Origin: UBA1756 sp045222555
Lineage (GTDB): Bacteria; Bacteroidota; Bacteroidia; Bacteroidales; WCHB1-69
Direction: 5' to 3'
DNA: 33,318 nucleotides
Assembly: GCA_045222555.1 (NCBI GenBank)
Contig: JBGUYY010000007.1
Coordinates: 1-33,318 of the forward strand
The notes under the pieces were generated by a model that saw only the letters and a program-made list of their open reading frames with translations, was not told where the DNA came from and did not search any database. The position numbers and the translations under genes were made by a program. Positions 16,772 to 24,309 of the stretch are shown in pieces (position 1 is the stretch's first letter; every line of letters begins with the position of its first letter).

Positions 16772-19700
16772 TTACTCAGCGGCGCGAACCAGCTTACCAC
16801 TCCAAACACCTTCATTATTGAAAAGGGAAATCATATAGACCCCACTTCTCAAGCCACTGACATTCAACACATATTCGCTATCGCCAGCCATCACTTTACG
16901 GCTCATCACCTGCTTGCCGGTCATATCGAACAGCACCAGCTGGAAGCTTTCGTTAGATGACGGAAGAGCAAGGGTGACCTGCTGGGTGGCAGGTACAGGA
17001 TAAACTTTCAGCAATGACATTTGCGACTCATCCACCATAACAGGACCCATCTCACCGTTCATCGGGAAGTTGATGTAGTCGACACGGGCAACAGAGGCGC
17101 TACCGCCATAACTGTCACGTGAGAACACGAAGCGGATGGTGTGGGTGCCCGCAGAAATCGGGAAGGCGGCACGCGACCAGTTGGTGGCCTCACTCACGCT
17201 CTCCATCACATTATTGTCGATATAGAAAGTGAACGCATCGGTGCCGAACCAGCCGCTACCTGCCGTATATTTGCGATAATAGGAGATGGTGTCATTGGCG
17301 GACGCAGTGACCGAGAGGCTCAGCGTACAACTGCTACCCGAATTCAAGTTGCTTTTTGACACTGCGCAGTAACTTCCTTCATACGCACCATTACCAACGC
17401 TCCAGGCATTGCTGCTGTTGGTCCAGTTGAACTTCGAGAAGTCACCAGTTTCAAAATCCTCCACACATTCACCCACGAACAAATAAACTGTATCCGTAAA
17501 GGAATACGAACCAGCATAAATCTGATGGATGAACGGAACAATGAAGGGCTCAGGAACATTATTGCTGATGTGGATGTTGAACTCCGACACAATGTTACCG
17601 TTGGCATCAATATCGCCGAGGGCAAGGTCATCATGCTCAATCGTCACTTGATCGTAGAAGCAAGTAAGATGGGAATAGACGCCCACAGCGGGCGCATGAC
17701 CAGCATTACGAGTAGTGATGCGGATGGCAGCCGTCTCGCCAGGATTGATGGCATTATTGCTGTTTCCCTCCACCTCTGCAGTACTCACCGACGTATTGGA
17801 AAGCGCAGGAGCCTTCAACGTGATAGAGAACGTGGAAGTAGTGGTTTGGTCATTGTTGAACGTGGTGGTGATGGTGAAAGGAACTGACGTAAGATCAGCG
17901 ATGTCATCATGGACATATACGGAGAAGGCACCATTAAACAGCTGCTGCTGGGATGCATCCAGCGAGGCAAGGGTAATATTGTCTTCCACGATGGTAACAT
18001 CCTGAGAGGCAGTGGAAAGTGTTGCCGTGATATTGGAAGCCTCAGCCACACCGAAGTTCTCCAGCGTGGCATCGATGCTGACCGTCGCGTTGTAGTTGGG
18101 TTCGTTGTCGGTGGCAAGGTGGGTATTGACCGTCATCACGTATGCCCCTTCAGGTTCAATCACGTTGAGGGTACGGAAGAACGGCTGATAGCCTTGTGCG
18201 GTAGCAGCAAGCTCATACGTATTGGCAGTGGTGACAGGCGGGAAAACAAGGGTAGCCAGACCATTGTCATCAGCCATGGCAGCCCCAATCACCGTTCCAT
18301 TCTCCGTAAGGGCAACATAAGCGTACGGTACAGCCTGCACGGTTAAAGTAGCGACACCCTGGATCATCACATCCGTAACAGCAATCGGCATCGGATCGGG
18401 AGCGGTAAACCACGGCAGCAGCGACGGATCGCCCATCAGGTGGTAGATTTCCCAATAGTAGAGTTTGCTATCGGAAGGTGAGTTTTCCACGGAGAGGTTA
18501 CCGCCCATAAGGATAGATCCTGCGGTGACAGCCCAGTCACCGAACTGTTCGCCATGGGTATGGAACATGCGGTCGTAGGCACCGAGATTGTTGGCATCAT
18601 AGGTGGGGTTAGCCACGACACTGGCCCGGTAGCCTACCGACCAGTAGTAGTCCTCGCCCCAGTAGGTGCTGTTACTACCGCCGATGTATCCCACAGCACC
18701 CTTCTTTTCAGCGCGCAGAAGGGCTTCACCAAAGCACTCATCGTCGTTGAACTGGTTGGACTGGCAGCAGTTACCCACCAAAAAACCATACTTGTCGGCA
18801 TTGTTCATGCTCGGGATGTGATTGGTCTCGAACACCGGGTCAGCCCAGCCGCTGGGGCTGCAATGTGCGGTATAATTGGCATAGCCCACACCAGCGCCAA
18901 TCTCCGCACGGATAGTGGCCGCCTGACTGGAGCTGTTGTAAAGATGAACATAAACATTGGAGTAGCCGAAAGCGGTGTTGATATAGTTATTTGCCAGATA
19001 GTTAATCTGCCCATTGGCATGAGTGGGGCCGAAATTGCCATCCGTGCCCGCCACGAGAACAGCATCGTTCAGGTACGACGGGTCGGGCATGGTAAATTGC
19101 TCATACTGGAGAGTCTTATCGAGGATGTTGGCCAGTTGGCTGGCGTTCTGCGCAGAGAAACGGCCGTAGTAGCAGTCGGGAATGTTATCGCCGCTGGTCC
19201 ATGTGAAATAGTAGAGGTCGGTGACATGCGACTCCCCAGACACATGAGTGGAGAAGGCCGGTATCTGGGCCACGTCGCCCACCAGCAGCACGAAGGTCGG
19301 AGCGGGATTCGCGTCCGTAGCATAATCATACAGAGATTTGATGAAGTTGGAAATAGAGGTCGTAGTAGTGCCCACCTGCGGGTCGTCGGTATAGGCGACA
19401 TCCACCACCAAACCCTGACGTTGTTTCCAAGCGATGAAGTCATCCAGCTGTCCACGGAACATGCTATGGGCCACAATGAGATACTTGACAGGACGGTTGT
19501 ACACCTGCTCGCGACTTTGCACCGGCATCGGGTTGAGCACACGGTTCTGCCATCCATTGACGAAGGCATTGCCGTGCAGCGACTTCATGGCGTAGGTGGC
19601 CGGAAGGTCGGCATTCACGTATGTCACCACCACCTCCATATCGTCATATACACGGAGGGTACCGGTAACGGGGTTGTATTGGATGGGAGAAAGATAGAGC

Positions 19701-20182
19701 GTGGCAAGATTCATGTTGCGCATCACCCCACACTTTTCAACCACAGCCAAATCTCTATGATACAACTCATTGCGTTGATAAGTAGCATGATCGATCACCA
19801 GATCCTTTTCACCGACATCTGACTTGGAGTAGGAAGGCTGGGCGGGGAAAATGGGAGAAACCACGCCGAGGTCAGCAGCATCGTAGTCGATATAATGCGA
19901 GGAGACCACCTCACAGCGCACAGCCTCGCAGAGCGGGATTTCCAGCATGGAGACCACCACGGGCAGCTGCGGCTGTCCCACCTCCGACGAGAGGTGCGCA
20001 TTTTCCATAAACAGACGGGTGAAGTCGCCTTCTGGCGTGCCCACCTGAAGCACTTCGAGCTGTCCGGCAGCATAGTGCAGCGTCACCTGACGGTCGCTGC
20101 TTTGTTGCACACGACAAATCTGGGCCTGCAAAGCCACGACAGAAATCAATAAACAAAGGGTAAAAAGGATTTTTTTCATCAT
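16772..20182 (-). CDS. Gingipain-family (C25) cysteine protease, Kgp-like, T9SS-exported
   Basis: 1136 residues. A signal peptide (1-20) is followed by a C25 propeptide region (about 25-215) and then the protease. Catalytic His440 ('NYTAHCS') and Cys473 ('VGNCCQSNQF') are 33 residues apart, the same spacing as His444 and Cys477 of Porphyromonas gingivalis Kgp. Lys-pocket residues match too: Thr438 (Kgp Thr442) and 'YWGEDYYW' with Trp508 and Asp511 (Kgp Trp513, Asp516). The residue after the catalytic His is Cys, whereas Kgp and clan CD have Gly. After the protease come an Ig-like domain (about 595-690), CARDB-like domains, a cleaved-adhesin/MAM-like domain (about 885-1035) and a T9SS sorting domain (from 1061). 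Likely an extracellular lysine-preferring endopeptidase; the specificity is inferred. Confidence 0.92.
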   Translation of the reverse strand: MMKKILFTLCLLISVVALQAQICRVQQSSDRQVTLHYAAGQLEVLQVGTPEGDFTRLFMENAHLSSEVGQPQLPVVVSMLEIPLCEAVRCEVVSSHYIDYDAADLGVVSPIFPAQPSYSKSDVGEKDLVIDHATYQRNELYHRDLAVVEKCGVMRNMNLATLYLSPIQYNPVTGTLRVYDDMEVVVTYVNADLPATYAMKSLHGNAFVNGWQNRVLNPMPVQSREQVYNRPVKYLIVAHSMFRGQLDDFIAWKQRQGLVVDVAYTDDPQVGTTTTSISNFIKSLYDYATDANPAPTFVLLVGDVAQIPAFSTHVSGESHVTDLYYFTWTSGDNIPDCYYGRFSAQNASQLANILDKTLQYEQFTMPDPSYLNDAVLVAGTDGNFGPTHANGQINYLANNYINTAFGYSNVYVHLYNSSSQAATIRAEIGAGVGYANYTAHCSPSGWADPVFETNHIPSMNNADKYGFLVGNCCQSNQFNDDECFGEALLRAEKKGAVGYIGGSNSTYWGEDYYWSVGYRASVVANPTYDANNLGAYDRMFHTHGEQFGDWAVTAGSILMGGNLSVENSPSDSKLYYWEIYHLMGDPSLLPWFTAPDPMPIAVTDVMIQGVATLTVQAVPYAYVALTENGTVIGAAMADDNGLATLVFPPVTTANTYELAATAQGYQPFFRTLNVIEPEGAYVMTVNTHLATDNEPNYNATVSIDATLENFGVAEASNITATLSTASQDVTIVEDNITLASLDASQQQLFNGAFSVYVHDDIADLTSVPFTITTTFNNDQTTTSTFSITLKAPALSNTSVSTAEVEGNSNNAINPGETAAIRITTRNAGHAPAVGVYSHLTCFYDQVTIEHDDLALGDIDANGNIVSEFNIHISNNVPEPFIVPFIHQIYAGSYSFTDTVYLFVGECVEDFETGDFSKFNWTNSSNAWSVGNGAYEGSYCAVSKSNLNSGSSCTLSLSVTASANDTISYYRKYTAGSGWFGTDAFTFYIDNNVMESVSEATNWSRAAFPISAGTHTIRFVFSRDSYGGSASVARVDYINFPMNGEMGPVMVDESQMSLLKVYPVPATQQVTLALPSSNESFQLVLFDMTGKQVMSRKVMAGDSEYVLNVSGLRSGVYMISLFNNEGVWSGKLVRAAE

Positions 20183-20207
20183 GATTGCTGATTAATTATT
20201 GAACCTG

Positions 20208-20215
20208 CAAAATTA
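20208..20215 (-). promoter_or_regulatory. Promoter -7 box of the gingipain-like protease gene
   Basis: Minus strand TAATTTTG matches TAnnTTTG, 25 bases upstream of the ATG at 20182. No clean -33 TTTG is visible. It would drive protease, dehydrogenase, small membrane protein and atoE together. Confidence 0.6.
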
Positions 20216-20323
20216 CAAAAAAATCCAGATATATAAAAAGAACATTAGTGTTTTCTCCAACATCGCAAACTAAATCCCACTTGACAAAGCGTAAGGCTTA
20301 GCCGCTACCCCCTCCCCAAAAAC

Positions 20324-20355
20324 CAAAAGGCCGCTCCAAACGGAACGACCTTTTG
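20324..20355 (-). terminator. Imperfect rho-independent terminator after the FISUMP pair
   Basis: The arms CAAAAGG(20324-20330) and CCTTTTG(20349-20355) pair exactly; inside them a second GC-rich part pairs with two mismatches around a loop near 20338-20341. On the minus strand the hairpin is followed by GGTTTTTGG. It sits about 35 bases after the stop at 20390, so it fits termination of the minus-strand transcript. Confidence 0.65.
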
Positions 20356-20389
20356 AAAAAATTTCTCGAATTATTAACCTTCCTCAATG

Positions 20390-23281
20390 TTATTCCGCGT
20401 CGCGCACGCAACGAACGGAAGCACCGAGGTTTTTAGCGTCACTTCTTCGTCTTGGCCCATTATAATCATTTTTAATTCCATAACGAACACCATTTGTTGC
20501 GCTATCTTGGGTGGCAGTCCAAAAATAAGCCCATTCAGTTATGAAACGGTAGTCATGCTGATCATTGAAAGTGCCTCCCGAAATTGCAGCGAAGCCGCTG
20601 GAATTCCGGTCTGTATATTCGTAGTTGCCAGGGCGATCCATATAATTGGACGTCTTCCAATAGCAGCCTGTCGACAATTTCCCTGCTCCAGATCCTGAAT
20701 TTGCCGTACTACCTGTTCCCTTCTCTACACCAGCCGCTGTCAGCATAGTCTCCCATTCTGCCTCCGACGGAAGATGCCACCCCTTCGGACAGATACCGCG
20801 ACGATTCCCGTCCACCAAGTTTAAGACAGTATTCCATCCAGTGGTGGCCTGATTCTTATTATGACAAACCTCGTCGTAGGCCGTATTAAAGGTGTCAACG
20901 GCAGCACACCAGTTGTAAAGCAGACCAAAACGAGGAACAATATCCGAATAGGTGCCGGTTAATATAAAATCGTTTCTTATGCTAACACCTGTAGAGTTGG
21001 CGTTCGCATCATTTGATACCCATGCTGCCATCTTACTTACATTGGATCGTGTATTTCCTGGATCAGTGAGGCCGTAAGGCAAATTATCCAATCCCAGCAA
21101 AATCAGATTGCCCGTTGCCGGACTATGTTCGGTGCGCAAGTTCTCGGCCATCCAGCATTGGCTGCCGATCTGCACCACAGGATAGACATTCCCGTCGTAG
21201 TCGGTAACCGCATAGATACCGTCCTCGTCGGCAAATTCACGACCATCGTTGGCACCCCCATAGCCCTGACCTTCATATTCGTTCAATGCATGCACTGTTC
21301 CAGAACATGGAGTGAGTATTGCCCTGCCCAACGAAACGGTCTGCGTAGCCGTACAACCCGAGGTACTTGTGGCTACAATGTTATACGTGCCGCCCGGAGC
21401 AGCATAAGCATGCCAAATGTTGGGCGTCCAATCATCAATGTTGGCTGGAAGAATTAGATTATCTGTTCCATCGCCCCAATTGAGCGTTGCAACATCAGAG
21501 AGGCTACTTTTGTCAATGTCCACCACCAACATATTCTCACACAAGGAGAATGACGGGGCCGTACCAGCCGAAGTAACGGTGATGTCAACGGTAGCCGTAA
21601 GGGTATAACCCTCATTGATATTCGTGGCGATACAAGTGATGGTTTTGTCGCCTACGGTGGAGAACGTCATCGTGACAGGGTTGGTGTTGTAGGTGTTGGT
21701 GCCGTCTGACCATTCGTAGGTGTATTCCTCTACATCTCCCAAGGAAGGATCGGCAAAAAACATATCATTCACCGTGGCGCCTTCGCAAAGGGTAAGGGAG
21801 GTAGCATCGGGGTCGATGATTATCGAAATTTCCTCCCCACTGGTGGTGTTCACGGGGCCGTAGGTGGTAGTGCTATCCTCATTGCTCACTCTCACCATCA
21901 CGCAATAGTCGGTGTTGGGTTCAAGTCCTGTGAGATTCTGCGTATAGTCGTCATTGGTGTAGAGGGTGCCTGAAACGGGCCAGGCGGTGAAACCCTCCTC
22001 ATCGGCCGAGCAGTCAACTCCTTGCTTGTAGAAAATCTGCACGGTTCCTTCATCGGGTTCTCTGAAATCGAGACCGTTGACAGTCACTTGGAATCCCGTC
22101 GGCATTTCGGGCAGGTCGCTGCTGAGTGTGCCCGTAGGCGCATGGGCGGGAGTGCGGGTGGTCACCACACTTGAAGTGGCGGATCCGGCAAGGTTGGTCA
22201 CCTTTGCCGTCACATAATAGGTCGTGTAGGCATCCAGACCAGTGAAAATGTAGTTGTTGGTGGTGCTGGTGAAGCACGTAGGCGAACTCATGTCACTGTT
22301 TTTGGAAATGCAGAATTCGTAGGAGATGATGGCGATGCCATTGTCGTTGGCATCGGCCGTAGCTTTCATGGAGGTGGAATAAATATCGCTTAACGAAACC
22401 GTCACGGTCGGAGGAACGGCGTGCATCAGGGCATCCAAAGCATCCTCCAAGGCGCTGATTCGGCGGTTCAGACTGTCGAAAACGGCCAAGAGGTCGCAGG
22501 CGTTCACCACCACATTGCCGCAGTTAGTGGCGGTGGTGGTCTCCATGTTAAAGCCGCTGGGCACAGTATTTGTACCGATGAAATTGTTGTCGGAAGCCAC
22601 TTTCGCGTAGTCGGCGGCGTCGGTCATTTCCGCTACGGTGGTGGGCACATCAATGTTGATGGTTTGGTTGGTACTTTGGTCAACATAGAAGAGGCCGTTG
22701 TCCACAGCCGTATTGTTTCTTGCAATTATAATCGCGGCGTTGCCGGGTGCGTCGGGTTTATCATTCAAATCGTTGTAGCTACCAGTAGTGGCTACAGTAG
22801 CGAAGGACGGTTTGTTCCAGATGAAGGCAGCGGTGGTATTGTCGCTTTCATTCCAGTCGGCCTGCACCTGTGACGGGATGGCGGTCGGAGCCACCTCGAG
22901 GGCGTAAGGCACGGCTGATACCGGCGAATTTACTGTGACATCGCCGCTGGACAGGTGGTAGGTCACCGTAATGGTGGCATTGGCCCATCCTGTAACCGCT
23001 GAAAGGTCATTGGTGGGATGCCCCGCCACAGGCCAAATACGTCCAGTTCCGCCAATGGAGAAGGAAATCACGCCGTTATGGTTAGTGTGGGCTGTCCGCG
23101 ATTCAAAATACCGCTCCGTGCCCTCAGTCGTGATGCTGACATCCACGGGAATATCAGAGTCCTGCACAAACTTGTTATTTGCGTCGCGAACGACAGCCTG
23201 ATAGCTCAATGTTGTGGTCTGTGCAACGGCAGATGCTACTGTAAGCAATGCCATTATTGTGAACAACAATAATTTTTTCAT
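20390..23281 (-). CDS. Secreted FISUMP-domain protein with tail-fibre-like N-terminal region and fibronectin/PKD-type domains
   Basis: 963 residues. A signal peptide (about 1-20, ending AVAQ) is followed by an N-terminal beta domain typical of Bacteroidetes surface proteins ('LSYQAVVRDANNKFV'). Next is a short motif seen in phage tail fibres ('FATVATTGSYNDLNDKP', about 158-176), and then a helical heptad stretch near 275-292 ('VFDSLNRRISALEDALDAL'). Two fibronectin-III-like domains (about 295-485) and PKD-like domains (about 490-660) lead to a C-terminal FISUMP domain (TIGR02145; 'CPKGWHLPSEAEWETML', 'GASVRCVRD'). No T9SS sorting domain ends the protein, so its export beyond the Sec step is unclear. 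It lies 51 bases downstream of a smaller FISUMP gene. Binding or adhesion is likely; the FISUMP function is not established. Confidence 0.85.
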   Translation of the reverse strand: MKKLLLFTIMALLTVASAVAQTTTLSYQAVVRDANNKFVQDSDIPVDVSITTEGTERYFESRTAHTNHNGVISFSIGGTGRIWPVAGHPTNDLSAVTGWANATITVTYHLSSGDVTVNSPVSAVPYALEVAPTAIPSQVQADWNESDNTTAAFIWNKPSFATVATTGSYNDLNDKPDAPGNAAIIIARNNTAVDNGLFYVDQSTNQTINIDVPTTVAEMTDAADYAKVASDNNFIGTNTVPSGFNMETTTATNCGNVVVNACDLLAVFDSLNRRISALEDALDALMHAVPPTVTVSLSDIYSTSMKATADANDNGIAIISYEFCISKNSDMSSPTCFTSTTNNYIFTGLDAYTTYYVTAKVTNLAGSATSSVVTTRTPAHAPTGTLSSDLPEMPTGFQVTVNGLDFREPDEGTVQIFYKQGVDCSADEEGFTAWPVSGTLYTNDDYTQNLTGLEPNTDYCVMVRVSNEDSTTTYGPVNTTSGEEISIIIDPDATSLTLCEGATVNDMFFADPSLGDVEEYTYEWSDGTNTYNTNPVTMTFSTVGDKTITCIATNINEGYTLTATVDITVTSAGTAPSFSLCENMLVVDIDKSSLSDVATLNWGDGTDNLILPANIDDWTPNIWHAYAAPGGTYNIVATSTSGCTATQTVSLGRAILTPCSGTVHALNEYEGQGYGGANDGREFADEDGIYAVTDYDGNVYPVVQIGSQCWMAENLRTEHSPATGNLILLGLDNLPYGLTDPGNTRSNVSKMAAWVSNDANANSTGVSIRNDFILTGTYSDIVPRFGLLYNWCAAVDTFNTAYDEVCHNKNQATTGWNTVLNLVDGNRRGICPKGWHLPSEAEWETMLTAAGVEKGTGSTANSGSGAGKLSTGCYWKTSNYMDRPGNYEYTDRNSSGFAAISGGTFNDQHDYRFITEWAYFWTATQDSATNGVRYGIKNDYNGPRRRSDAKNLGASVRCVRDAE

Positions 23282-23332
23282 AGGTATAAGGATTAGATGG
23301 TTTTTATTAATAATGATAACTATAAATTTCGT

Positions 23333-24106
23333 TTAGTAGTCCAAAACACAGCGTACGCTATGGCCATTGGCTTTTTCACACGGGATGATTTCAGAAGTGC
23401 CACATGCCGCTCCGAACATACAGGCAATAGCATAGGTACTTTCCTCACGGATGGTCCAAATATAGGTGTTCACCAGCAGATTTTCGTAGACCCCATAGGT
23501 ACTGTTGTATCGGCCTCCTGGCAGAAGGGTGAATTGCGAAATATCCGTACCAGCGATGGGAAGCCACAGGTCGGTGGACATCAGATCCTCTGAAGCATAA
23601 GCTGCCATCACATACACCATCTCATCGTAAGTAGGTATATGCCATCCATCAGGGCAGATGCCTTGACCGCTATTGTATTGCGTGGCAGCATCCCATGTGT
23701 AGAGATGGCCAAATACATCTAACAGGTCAGACGAAGAATAACTATCTGACGAATAAGTCATTACATCGGGCACATCGGTATTGTCGGCATAGTGTTCCGT
23801 TCTCATATTTTTCGCGGTCCAGCAATAGAGTCCGAGATCCACTGCGGGGTAGACGTTGTGTTCTACATCTTCCACTTCGGTAATGTCCCCGCAGGCCGAT
23901 ATTCCACCCTGCTGTATGCCTTCGCTAATGATGGAAATGGAGGCACCTTCGGGTGCCATAGCGTCAAAAACTTGCCCTACGCTAGCGGAAATTCCCCCGC
24001 TATTGGCATATCCCGACACCAACATCGGCATTTCTACACTACCCGTCTGCGCAAAAACCGACAAACAGGTGAGGAAAAGGAGAAATAAAAAACAAATTCT
24101 TTTCAT
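23333..24106 (-). CDS. Small secreted FISUMP-domain protein
   Basis: 257 residues from the ATG at 24106. A Met eight codons upstream falls inside a promoter box, so it is not used. The signal peptide (KRICFLFLLFLTCLSVFAQ) is followed by about 60 residues of beta-rich sequence ('VSGYANSGGISASVGQVFD'), which is found at the N-terminus of T9SS-associated proteins. The rest is a FISUMP domain: 'VYPAVDLGLYCWTAKNMRTEHY', 'CPDGWHIPTYDEM', and a C-terminal 'GHSVRCVLD'. Cys residues near both ends of the domain may pair. There is no sorting domain. It is the first gene of a two-gene transcript with the 963-residue FISUMP protein and is divergent from RNase R. Its function is unknown. Confidence 0.85.
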   Translation of the reverse strand: MKRICFLFLLFLTCLSVFAQTGSVEMPMLVSGYANSGGISASVGQVFDAMAPEGASISIISEGIQQGGISACGDITEVEDVEHNVYPAVDLGLYCWTAKNMRTEHYADNTDVPDVMTYSSDSYSSSDLLDVFGHLYTWDAATQYNSGQGICPDGWHIPTYDEMVYVMAAYASEDLMSTDLWLPIAGTDISQFTLLPGGRYNSTYGVYENLLVNTYIWTIREESTYAIACMFGAACGTSEIIPCEKANGHSVRCVLDY

Positions 24107-24119
24107 CAAAAATTTTTTG

Positions 24120-24127
24120 CAAAAATA
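24120..24127 (-). promoter_or_regulatory. Putative promoter -7 box of the FISUMP gene pair
   Basis: Minus strand TATTTTTG matches TAnnTTTG and is only 13 bases before the ATG at 24106, so the leader would be about 10 bases. AT-rich context; no clear -33. The 203-base gap to RNase R is very AT-rich and holds this and plus-strand boxes only. Confidence 0.45.
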
Positions 24128-24281
24128 CACTTTTTTTTAATTAAAATAACTATTAACTGAAATTTTTAAATATTTTACAGATAGATATATTATTTTTGCT
24201 GAAATTTATACGGAAAACATGAAAAGTTGTTCTTCCTGTTATTATTGAAAAAAATGTCAAAAAAATCACAAAAAAATATCC

Positions 24282-24289
24282 TACTTTTG
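24282..24289 (+). promoter_or_regulatory. Promoter -7 box of the RNase R gene
   Basis: TACTTTTG matches TAnnTTTG, 20 bases before the ATG at 24310. A second match, TATTTTTG at 24191-24198, lies further upstream and may be a chance hit in AT-rich DNA. The -33 region is weak. Confidence 0.6.
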
Positions 24290-24309
24290 CACCCTAAATA
24301 TTTACTATT

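Noticed and set aside
18554..19822. A 422-residue plus-strand open frame
   Set aside because: Antisense to the catalytic part of the gingipain-like protease, which carries clear active-site motifs. No independent coding evidence.
22750..22810. Prophage tail-fibre gene
   Set aside because: The tail-fibre-like motif sits inside a secreted protein with a signal peptide, fibronectin-like domains and a FISUMP end; no other phage gene is near.
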